In this document: positions 43,810 through 55,800 of the stretch, one piece after another
Layout of the letters: the number at the start of each line of letters is the position of its first letter
How positions within the stretch are numbered: position 1 is the first letter of the stretch
Assembly: GCA_034440635.1 (NCBI GenBank)
Contig: JAOTON010001592.1
Coordinates: 1,058,501 to 1,122,500, forward strand
Direction of reading: 5' to 3'
Length of the DNA: 64,000 bases
Source of the DNA: Lepas anatifera
Taxonomy: Eukaryota > Arthropoda > Thecostraca > Lepadidae
Made by a program: the position numbers and the translations under genes
The notes under the pieces: generated by a model
Database searches by the model: none
The model's input: the letters and a program-made list of their open reading frames with translations, nothing else
Told to the model about the DNA's origin: nothing

Positions 43810-46800
43810 CTGCCGCAACAGCACGCATCAGTGAATCGTGAGGTACTGTGGTTTATTTATTGACCTCAATCGGGCTTCCCTATGTTAGCTAGTCAGCTGT
43901 TAGAGAACGCTAATTATTTTGCCAAATTTAGTAAATCTGCCAAGCTTTTACAATAAGTGATATGTCTTGTGCATTTGTGATGTAAATGTTCATATTTTAG
44001 AATGGACTGCTGATATTGAACACCATGCCGTTCACCTGGTCGATATAGCGCTAAGGTCAGACTCGGGGGATCAGTTCTGACGGCGACAGATCTAGTTTGT
44101 CTGCCGCCTCCGTCTCATCTGACAGCCCTCGATTTTGCCTGAAGGAAGTGAATCCGTGCCTTTGAATAGCCTTGTCAATAACTCTGATCGCCCCCCAGTG
44201 TCCCAAAATCCAGGGTTTTGGGTGGAGAACCGGGCTCAGGTAATTCAAATTCTCACGGCTGAGGGTTTAATTTTCCACTCACTCCAATACTCAATTTTGT
44301 TTTCTTCTTACGTGTATTGTGTGGACACTTTTTCTTACATGAACAGGATCAAGTAAAGTAGAAAATATTCCGAGGCTCATTATTCGTTTCCAAGCGTTTT
44401 TCTTACAGATATCGAGAAGTGAAATGACAAATTTGTATCACAGTGAACAGAAATGTTTACATTTTCTCTCCAGTGGTTCTCTATGAGCCTGCATTTTTCA
44501 CTAAGTCACCATCCACTTTTACGTCAAATTTCTCTTCCACACCCAGGCGCAGACCTGATTTTGGGACACCGATCGGCTCTACTGAGAGGGTTGAAGGAGA
44601 GGTGCGCGTACATGCGTCTTACCAGCCCGGCGAGGGGCGTGGCGCGCGCTGCCGTGGAGAGTGCCTGGCCAGCACTGGTGCTGTGGTGCTGCGCCCTCTG
44701 GTACAGCTTCTGCACCCACGCGCGCAGTCCCGTCACCTGAAATAGTAGAGATGCCGGGCCGAGACTGGTTAGTCTTGGAACATACACTTACAGCTGAATT
44801 ACATTTTAAATACCTGTTTTTCGTACTCGAGAAAGAGGATGGTATTTTATGACGAGTACGACAGAGGAAAGCCTGCTAGATTTGTTCTGATCTAAAAGAA
44901 GACTTTGCTCTACTGCTGGATCATTGCCTCCAGTGATGTTCAAAACTATGTAGTTTTTTTGGTCACGTAGCATGAGCAGCATTGAAACGTATAATCACGA
45001 AGCCTATTTTGATTTTTAGTAAGTGTGGCCAGATTAAAATCCGCCTTTGTCTCCCCGCGGTATAATCGTGGGTAGCAAGACTGGTGATCTTTTTCTCGAT
45101 CCAGGCTGGGAGGCTGGTCCTGGGTGGGTTAATGCTGGCACGACAATACAAATCCCACACAAAAGGCGTATAGGAGACCCGAAATCAAGGCCCTGAACCC
45201 CAACCCTCCGGATCTCCACCCAGGGTATGTTATCAGCTTGGCATCTTGAAGATGTACTGAATTTTCGAGGCAAAACTTTTGAAGACAACGAATCTTAACT
45301 GCAAGTTGCGAGGCTGCTCGCAATAGAACCAAGACGTCGAGAGAGGATGTTTTCAAACGAATGCTGGTTTTACAGATTTGCCTCCGACTTTGTTATTTCA
45401 ATGACTTTGAGTAAATTATTATTTTGAAAATAAAATTTATGGGATTTGTTTTCCCAGAGTGCTTGCGGTGTGTAAGGGTGGTTGAAAGAGTTTGTAAAAG
45501 ACTCAATCTTCATTTCCTCGTACGCTTCCAACATATTGACGTTCAGTTTTTGGTTGCTTAGGCGGTGCTTCTTCCCATTCTGTAACATCGCTTTTGGCTA
45601 CAGGCCACTGCATCAATATATTGTTCAATAGCTTTACAAAGTTTGTAAACCGTCAAGCGAAAGTATGCGATACTGAAGATGGCTGGTTGCAACTCCGCCC
45701 GATTACTTGCGTTGGAATCGGTAGGACTTTGTATTTTCTCACACAAAATTATAAGTAAAAGTTGATACCTTTGCTCGTGAAAATACCGCAAGCACCCTAC
45801 TTTCCATAAATACCGAACATGTCCAAGCTGTGGCCTTGTGACTATACATTTTGCTGCTAGCATAATTATTTGACTAGAAAAAATACATGCATTTTTTTGT
45901 AAAATCATTTTTCTCGAGTCATTCCGATGGTTGTGTTCTCGAGTTACGAAGATTTTGTACTGGCTAGGTGCAAAATTCGTAACAACGACCCGGAACATGT
46001 TCAAGAAATTCGAGACCTAGGTGTTTGGCTAGACACAAAATTGGCGTTTCAGGCTCATATCAACCATACCGTCAGCAAAGCGAATAGGATGCTAGGTTTG
46101 CTCATGCGCTCACTCCAGACTAGCCGAACGGCGGGACGACTGAAACCTGCTCATATTCTCGCAGCGTTCTTTGGCAACGTTCGCTCCATCTTAGAATACG
46201 GTAGCGTAACCTGGGGTGGCGCCGCAAAAACGCACTTAGATCGACTGGAAAAAATTCAACACAAATTTCTGAAGTGGTTGGCTGCCCACACTCACGTGCC
46301 TCAACAAAATGTATCACTCTTCTACAATGATCTACTGGGTAGTTTCAAAATTACTTCACTTTCAAAAGGGCGACTAAAAAGCGACATTCTGTTTGTCTAC
46401 AAAATTATCATTCACAGAACGGACTGCGCCTTCCTGCTTAGGAATCTACCGTTGCATGTGCCTCAGCGTCGGACCAGGGAGGGACAAAACCAGCCGCTAC
46501 ACATTCCTTTTGGGAGAGTAGAAACCGTGAGATGTGGATTGTTCATCCGTGCAGTTCGCGCTTTTAATCATCACGTCAGCACGTATCCTTCCATCGACCC
46601 TCCATCTCTACTTTCTCATCGTTTAGATTCTCCGTCATTAAATATCTTAGGGATCATCCGTTTTAGTGAACTCATGGTTTAAGGATTTTACTGTTTTATA
46701 GCATCATGTTTTTTTAATATTGACATGCTTATTTGAATTTAATGCTTCTGCGGTTGTAACTGTATATGTGACTATGAGTTCATCATATCTTGTAAATATT

Positions 46801-49800
46801 CATGTATTGTTTTATCAATGGACTTGAGCTGTAAGTGGGATAATCTTGTTGCTCATATATACTGAATAAATGCAAAAAAATACAAAATTAAATAGGAAAC
46901 TGGGAGATAATATGGCAAGGCACGTACAACATATTTGGAATTTACCTTTTATCTGTGTTGTCAAAAAAGGAATACAATCACGATAAAATACGGCTAATAA
47001 GTGTGCTACTGTTTTTCATACTTCCAACGAGGCGTTGTCATGACGAAAGATTACTAAATCGATGAGGGTATCAAGAGTCGAGGGTAAGAATTGAAATCAG
47101 GCTAGGATGAACCCAAAACGTACTAATAGGCGTCCCCTGGTCATTCTTGCCGAGCCTCAGTCGTGCTTATGTTTGGTAAAGGTATAAGCTATAACCGAAC
47201 TGGTATAATTAGTTGAGAAAGAATGTCTACGCACAGGATTATTCCACCATTTTTCAGAGGGGGGGCTCTGTGCTAATCCACGGGAACTGACGACCACCTC
47301 CGGTCGAGAAGCACCACTGCTTTTGCCACGCTTGTAGCTGCATAAAAGCGCAAAGGCGGCCCTGGATATATAATTGAAAACGTTTATTCTTAAGCATATA
47401 TTTCTCGAGAACATCTAGCATGGGGCGCCCCGATTGTCACACGGAAATATCTGCATTGAAGCTACGTATAATTCGACGTACTTGATACATCAATTCGCTC
47501 AAAATACTCTGCATGGTTCACCTACTGCACTGCATTTGAAGCATTGTGTCAGCCTATCGTGGAGCACTCGGAACGTCGAGGTGGTGGGTCACGGAGGGGA
47601 TACTTCTTCCCGCGCCGGCCAGTCGTGTCATACTTTCAGAGCCGCGGCAGTTTTGTTGGGCCGCGGTGTACCTGCCCAAGTCCTGTGACCGGCTTCTCGG
47701 CGTTCCTCCGGACGGGCGGCAGGGCAGGCCGTCCCGGCTCGCCCTCACCCAGCTCCGCCACAGCCACCACCAGGCGGCGCTGGCGCTCCCTCCGCCGCCG
47801 CTGTCGGAGTCGCCTGTCCGCCTCCTCACACTCCCTCTCCGTCTGCACACCCTCCTCTCGCACCTGCGTCTCCCTCTCCCCCAGTATCACGAACGGCAGC
47901 TCGCCCTTCATCAGGCCGATGAACTCGCGCACCACGTGCTCGCACGCCAGCGCCATGTCGCCCCGCAGGTGCGACACCGTCTCGAACAGTTCGCCCAGCA
48001 TGAACTGGCCGCGGCCCAGCTCGCCGCTGAAGTAGAGATGGCGCAGCGACAGGCTCTGGTCGGTGTTGGCCACCCCGGACTGCATCAGCCGCACCACCTG
48101 CATCACGTTGGCCAGGTGGTCCTTGGAGTCGTGAAGCGGCTGCACCCGCGTCGCCGTCTGCATGCGTGCCGCCATCCACAGCAGTACGCAGTATTGGTAC
48201 TTCTCCCTCAGTTTGGCGTTCGTTTTCACGGACATTTCGTAAACGTCTCGGAACATGTTTGTCTTTCGGTGCGCCTGACGGAGGTACTCGCTGTGCTTGG
48301 CGCGATATTCTATCTTGATTTGCTGCCAGTCTGAAGTTAGTCTTGCCAGCCCTTCCAACTCCCTGTCTCTGTCCTTGCACGTGTCTTCTAGAAAAAGCAG
48401 TTCGCTCTCTAAACACTCTATGTCCTCCTCCAGCTGTTCCGCTTGCGGTTCCAGCTGTCGCAAGTGCTCGCTGTGCCCGCGGCCCTTCTCCTGCACCTGC
48501 GCTATCTTTGCAGCGAGAATCTCCAGCTGCTGCTCCAGGTCGAACACCCGCGCCTCCTCCAGCTGAAGAGTGAACGTGACAGCGGCTGTCTGTGTCATCA
48601 GCTCGGCGCCGTTCACGTCAATGAACTTGTCGGCGGCGCTGCGGGCCCGCGACGTCTCCACCAGCCGCGACAGCAGCCGAGCGTCCTCCGCGCGAAGTCG
48701 CTGTAGCACTGGCAGAGCCTTGGCGTACAGCTGCTCGAAGTTCTGCTCCAGCGTCACACGTTCGTTCAGCGCCAGCTCGTAGTCCTCCAGCCGCAACATC
48801 AGCTGGTTCTGTCCTCCAATCAGAGACCGTTCCATGTCGCGTCGCGCCTGGCTCTGGTATGTGTACTCGGCTCGCAACTGGTTGATGCGAGTCTTTATCG
48901 CGTCCTCCTCGGCATCATATTTGGCTCGGAGTGCATTCAGTTTGGCAACTAAGGGAGCCTCCTCTTCTTTCGCGCTTCGCAATGCTTTCTTTGCATCTTT
49001 AACATCGTCCGCAAGAAGAAATACTTTAGGCTGAGCGCTGGCAGTTGCCTTCTGCGCTCCCACCTGTTTTGTGATATTGTCCTGGATGCGCTTGCGCATT
49101 TTTACACATCGTGCTGTTATGAAATTCACATTACGCTTGATTTGTTGCGCGCTGCAGGATTGGTGTATCTTGACACCTTCGATCTCGACTTCAAGTTCTT
49201 TCCGCTCATTTTGCATGCTTTCTTGTGCCGCGAGCAGTTTGCCGATTTGCTGTGCCTTGTCACGGCATGCGATCTCCATTTGAACCGCCTGTGACCGCGT
49301 GCTGATCAGCCTTTGCTCCATTTGTGTCACGGCATCTTGCAATGTGACATACATGAGATCGGAGGAGTCCAGCTCGGGTACCACGTCCAGCGAAGATTGG
49401 CTGGACTCCAGCTCCTGACTCGGCCTCCTGCAGCTTCTCCGTCAGACGCTCCAGCGATGCTGTCACCTGCGTCTCGACGTCAATGCACTCAGCAGTGACT
49501 TGTTGCAGCGTTTGTTGGACAATGCTCTGCTGGCTGGTGGCCGCGCTGGCGTCCCTCATCACCACCTGCAGCTGCTCTTCCAGCCGTCGGCGGCGCACGC
49601 TCCTCTGCAGCACGCCCATCTCCGCTGCCGACCGATGGCTCTCCATCACCTGACGGGCGCGGTTGACGCGTCTCTGCTCCTCTCGCCGCTCCTCCGCCTG
49701 CTGGCGAAGACGCTGCTTTAGCTCACGGAGCTCGGAAAACACGCGTCGCGTCTCCTCGCCTGCGGTGATTCCATCGGTTCTCACCTGCTGAACCTCAGCG

Positions 49801-52800
49801 CCCATATCGCCCACCCGCTTCTGCAGCACCGCTAGTGTTTCAGCCATCTCGTCGCCCTGTTGTTGCGCCTTCTCTATGCCGTCCTCCAGTTCCTGCCACT
49901 CACTGCGCCAGCTGTCCCGCAGGTGGCTGACTGTGGCGTGCAGTCGCACCTGGAAGCCGGAGCTGGTGCGCCTGATGTCCCTGTGCACGCGGGCCGTGGC
50001 CGCCTCCAGCTGCAGGGTGCGCGCCCATGTCTTGTTGATGTCGCCCTCCAGCCGGTGCACCAGCGTGCCCAGGTTCTCCAACAGTCCGTGCACGTCCTCG
50101 GCGATTCGGCCGGAGTGGGGCCGACGGTCCACCAGCAGGCTGTTGACGTTGGTGCTCCTGCGCTCGGCGCGGCTGTCAGGTGTGCGGCCACCCTGCGTCG
50201 CGCGCCGGTAGCTGCGCTTCACGCAGTCCTTCAGTCGCTGCCGGTTCAGGATCTCGTCCAGACGAGCCAGGTTGTCGGAGGCTTTCGCTATGCATGAGCT
50301 GAGTATGAAGTTATCCAGGCAGGAGTGTCGGCGGCACAGCTCCACCGGCGGGATGTCGGGAAATTTGACCTCTCGGTCGTCTCCGACCAGGGCGCACCCG
50401 CCTTCGTTCATGGCAAGCAATTGGGTTTTCACCGATTTCACTAAAGTTGCTCAATGTTATGCGCAATTACTATTTTTAGCTGAATCAAAGCTGGTGTTTC
50501 TCGGTATTTTCATTGAAAACTTGAGTGAGGATTTTGAGACAAATAACAAATTTTTAATTGTGGTTTTTCATCGTGATTTGTGCAGGAGCTGCCAGTAAGG
50601 AGAAATTTACTATGTGCGAAAATGTAGGGCCTGGAATTTCCGTGGTTTCAACTTGCAGACGTAAAAGCAAATCGGACAAAATTGTTGGAGTGTTATGTGG
50701 TACATACCTTCAGTGCTTGTGAGGGAAGGAACTTTCCGGGATTCTTATGAAAACGTTTTTCAAACCAATCAGACTGTCATTATTTGGGATTGATTAACAA
50801 CACTCTGAGGGTCTTTCCGAAATCCAATGAAAATATTGAAGTCGGAAAAGGAAACTTGCAGAACTCAACATGGATTTGAAGCGAAACCAGTGGTGACGCC
50901 ACAGGTTTTGTTCAGGGGGAGAAGTGTCCGAATGGGTGATGACCGGACAAGGGGAAGGAACAGGGGCGGATTCCGAAATTAATAGCGGGGACACGACGTT
51001 GTCGCCTAATCAACACCAAAATCAGGAGAATTTTCTCAGTTTCAGACCTATGTCTGTGACCCTTACCTCTTTTTCGACACCCACACTTGAAATGGTGCGG
51101 AACAGTTCAACCCGTCTAATGGTATACGAGGTTTGTACATACAGTATTATTTCAAAATCTTTTCATCCAGATTCCCTTGCACAGCTCTGCAATTGAGTTT
51201 GTACGCACTGGGCTCAACGGTTTTCAGCTTATTGCTCGCGAACTAAAGATCACCTGGCCATGATCCCACTTACATCATCTGCTTTCTGAGAGAAGCTTTC
51301 GATTGTATGGCAAAAATATTTTGCGGTCTCGTATTTCGAATATCATATGCAAAAATATTTTCCGTTCCTGTCTAGGAATGATCTCATATGTATTGAAAAC
51401 CGTTTCCAAAATATGGAACTATCAATCGTCGAAGATACACAAATGAAAGCTATCGCAAAACACACAGGATGTGGGTGGAACCTCAACACAGGAGTGAAAA
51501 GAGTAAGAGTTGGCTCCAATGAGCCGACATCTACTTAACCAAGCATGTGCCAACTAAGTTGCGGAGAACTGCACGTTTTAGGGACAGTTACATCGTTCGG
51601 TACGCTAATACTGGGGAAGGAGGCCCCGAGCCGTACTAGATTAGTTTACCCAACTCGGTTTACCAAACTATTCTTAGGTCCCCATCTCCACAGAATCAAC
51701 TTATCCTGCTCACCTCGAAGACTATGTAGTAGATGGTTTCAGCAATGGCCAGTCCCATGGAAAGGAAGTAGATGATGTACCTTCTACATGTTGACGCCAG
51801 GCCGTTGATATAGCTCTCGACCAGCTTCAACGCTCTGGTGGCGTACTTGTGAACCAGAGCTACAATTTGTTCCAATGAGTGACGCCCCAGTGTGGGGATG
51901 TTGGCGGCGACAGTTGCCAGGCTCGCCAGCCGGTCCCGCGCAGATGAGAGGGTAGCTGAGATGCAGGACAGGACCCATGTCCAGCTGTCCACCACTGCTG
52001 ATTTATACAGGTCACGGGCGAAGTCCAGCGTCTGCGGGGACAGTTGGGCTTATTCTAGCTTCACGCACTAGATGAATCAATCATATATTGGTAAGGGGTT
52101 CCTGGCTTCAGAGTTATGGATTCATGAGGTGTTCGTAAATTTGCAAGGAAATTTCACGTGTCACGTAAATATTAAGTGGCTACATGTAATTTTTACGAAT
52201 GCCGAATTCCACTGAATATTACCAGCAAAAATTGATACAATGTCAGTTTCATTGTCACAAAATCGAATTTATTCCAACCGGAGATGTATCCATACTAGAT
52301 CAGCGACAAAATGTGTTGCACACATCAAAGATTGCTTTCGCCGTGTGAGCAGCGGAGCCAAACACGCCAATCGACGTGAGAACAAGCCCAACTGAATCCG
52401 ACGCAACGCACAGAGGCGGGCGGCGCGGCGGTCAGATCGACATGTGCGAGGCAGGCCGACTCACACTGGCCGTCACCGCCACCGCCGATACCAGCAACTG
52501 GCGTACCATCAGCACTGGGTGTGTGAGAAACTGGACCGGCAGCACCAGCGCCACCATCACCCACAGACTCAGCCACTGGCCCACCAGCGTCCGGTCTCCG
52601 AAATCTGCGGCGAGAGAGACAGCCGGTGTTGGAGAGATAAGGCACTCTGCATTTCTTCTGTCGATGACGGAATGGAACCCCAGCGCGCTTACTGATCGCA
52701 CCGACAACGCAAATGATATCCAGACATTTGACATTTTTTCTTGTGACTAATATCTGACATCGAATCATTGTGACAAATAATGCATAAATATGTGAGCGAA

Positions 52801-55800
52801 AATATTAATGGTTGAAAAGGCAGCAAAATTAACTATCCAAGGATTTGAGTGCCGTCGAGAAAACGGCAGTGTTGTGCTGGCTTTAATACCGACACGTGCC
52901 CCTGTTCACACCTGCAGCAGACTGTTGCAGCTGGGGGAAGGCGGACACAAGAGCGGCGGCGGCCGCCTCCAGGACGTTGTGGGCCAGTGCCACACTCAAA
53001 CTCATCGGCAACAGCATCACCCGCAACAGCAACGCCATGTCCAGCTGCAGAGGCTGTCATCAGACGGACGCAGGGTGTTATGCACGGCGGACGGAACACT
53101 CAGCGAATAATGGCTGGTGAGCTTACACCGTGGGCAACGAGTTTAGCTTAAAGCGGCAGCCGAGAGCAGATGATGACTCTGCAAGAGTCTGGGGGAACCA
53201 GAGCTCACAGCAAACCGCACTTTCGATACCAAGCTGGCGGACAGTTAAAGGAGGCAGACTCCTCGATTTATAACAACAGTGAGTGCGCTGGTCGTGGTGA
53301 CCCGACTCTGACCTCACCTGCTCCTTGTCCTTGATCTGAGGCATGGCGCGCTCCACCAGTCTGGCGCCGGCGCTGGTGACGACGTCGGCAGCCCGCAGCG
53401 GCGTCCGCACCAGGGGTGTCCGCGCCACAGGCAGCAGCAGCGAGCGGCAGCAGGCGGCGGCTAGGCCCTCCCAGCCGCTCAGCAGCACTCCGGCCACCTC
53501 CGACTCCTTCTGTGGACCGGGACAGCATGGTAGTGGACCCAATACCGACAGATTCGGAGCAGCTATGGCTGGACACAGATGGGTACTATGGCTGGGCGCA
53601 CCTATTGAAGTCAGCTTGGGTATCGCTGGTCTGGATATTAGGTGCGCCGGGTCCGGGTGACTAACAAAATGACGTTATCCTCTCTGTGTCAGAAGGTTTT
53701 TCAAAAATCAGATTCGCCCTGCACGCCCTTTGAAGGCACGACGAGATGTTGAAACAACGTTATAATGAGGAAATGCTTGTTACCACGAGAAAATGATCGC
53801 GCAAAAACGCTTCACAGAAAACTTGGCCGACGTATTTGAATGAAATCAAATATCGCAAGGGGACAAATATTGGCAGCTTTAAGTAGATACATCAGGAGAG
53901 TGGCATTGACATTATAGGCAGATAGCACAGCTCAATGTCGGGTCATGGCAAATATTAGGACGGAGGTGCAATGGAGTGGTGTCAGTTTCAGGTCATTTCG
54001 CGGAATCTCCAGTGGGATACATGATAAGTTTCAGTTATCTCCATTTATGGACCGACCACGGGAATGGACTTATAAACTCGCAAAGGAGTCTGCCTCCGGA
54101 GCTCCCGGTAATAGGAGTCGATAAGTCCATTCGCGCCGACGTTGCGTAAATAGAGCGCACTGGAACTGCTCATATAACTAGGATAACTGACACAATGGGT
54201 ATACAGATAGGTATCAATTTAAACAAACTTTCGAATTGTGTGGCGAAACGCATTAAGGTTGGCCGAGGTCATGGAGGTTATGGCACTTCAGGACTTTGTC
54301 CCACTATTCCACTGAATATTTTTCCCGGGTTCGCTCCAGGGCATCCTCACTGCGGGCACAGCCAAGCTCTCGCTCGTCCTGGCAACAGCATCCCAGACAT
54401 GTTACCAGCCGAGGTCTGGTGACCTTATATCGACAGCTGGTGGCTTAGCAGATAAAGCACCCCCATCCACGGGTAAACAGAGTGAAGGAGTCCACGGGCA
54501 AACAGAGTGAAGGAATGTATTGGATTGTCGGACCGTGCGCCACATCCCAGCAACAGGTGACGTCATGCCGAGGCTTGCTCTGTTGACGGCCATGCACCGC
54601 GTGTTGAGGGCTAGTAACAAATTACATGGCCAGATCTAAGCATGACGACCCGGTTATGATTGGTGACTTTTGCGTCTGCTCGGCCAGTCGGTTTTCGACT
54701 CTTCACCGGCCCTTTCATGATTTGAATCAGTTCCCCTCAGGGGACCGATCTTTACTTGCCGGATTCGTCCGGCAAGTTAAGATTGGAGCAACGGGGTGTG
54801 ACGCGCCCGGGGCCCCAGTCAGCCTTGGGAGGCACTTAGTCGCATCGCCGCGGATACATCTTTTCTAGCCCTCCGGCGGCCGCCGCCTCTTCCGACTTCG
54901 GTCGGTTAGAGTCGGCATCGGTCGTCGGTGGCTCTGGTGATGAGGTCCGCGGCGATGCTGATGACTGCCTTACGGGCCCTCTGTTACCTGGTCGGTAACC
55001 GTATTGGATCGGGTCAGATCTGTCCTGCACCTCCCAGTATGTAGCTCCTGTTTGTTTTTGTTTTCTTATTTAGTTGATTATTTTTAGTTCCTGTCCTCTT
55101 TTTTACGCTTCAGTTATAGGTCCCACAGTTATTTGCCTTCTTCGGCATTTTATGGGTGTAAGGCGCCCACTCGAGGCCTATCTCGAGCCCCGGCGACGAG
55201 GTTGACGGGATCCTGGGGGGTTGAGGTCCCCCTCGGGCGGGTCAGTCCCGAGGGCTCCAACACGCCCCCTTTGGCCCAGATATCTCGATCCAACCGGGGG
55301 TAAGCCGTCCGTAGGCTGCCGCGGGCGGCCTAGCTACGCGGCAGTGTCTACGGGCACTGTCGCTCGGTCCAGCTGGGCAGGGGGGATTATGTTTCGGGCG
55401 TGCGGCGCGGCGCCCTTCGCGGTGGGGACTGATAGTTCTTGCCGGGCGCGACGCGGGCCGGGGTTTCGGAAACCGTCGTTTTTCGAGACCCCAGCCTTTT
55501 GTGCCCGCCTGGTGGACCGCAGTCTCCGCTGCGTGATGGGTGCCGCGTTTTGCTTCGTCCCGACCCATGGCCCTGCCGGCCCACTGGGCTGATGGCGTCA
55601 AGGGGGTGGGTGCGTTCTGATTGGAGGGGTTGCGTGAGTATCTCTCGCCCCTCTGAGACGGGCGCACCTGCCCCCGTAGGCACTGTACCAGCCCCCGGGC
55701 CCAGCTATTGACAGCTGGTAACCCGGGGGGCCGAAGGTAAATTTATCTCTCATGGCGTTATCTCAGGTTCCCACTTCGACCGCACAGACCTCACGGATTT

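Noticed and set aside
45558..46004. 148-aa minus-strand frame
   Set aside because: Runs antisense into the LINE fragment at 45.9 kb; no motif and AT-rich codon mix.
47546..48334. 262-aa plus-strand frame
   Set aside because: Antisense shadow of the GC-rich coiled-coil gene; composition dominated by His/Pro/Leu from reversed codons.
54440..54620. tRNA-derived SINE at a box-A-like TGGCTTAGCAG
   Set aside because: No box B at a workable distance and no tail.
55221..55667. Plus and minus frames (123 and 141 aa) before the ORF1-only gag
   Set aside because: Both lie in the GC-rich 5' leader, overlap each other on opposite strands and have no motif.
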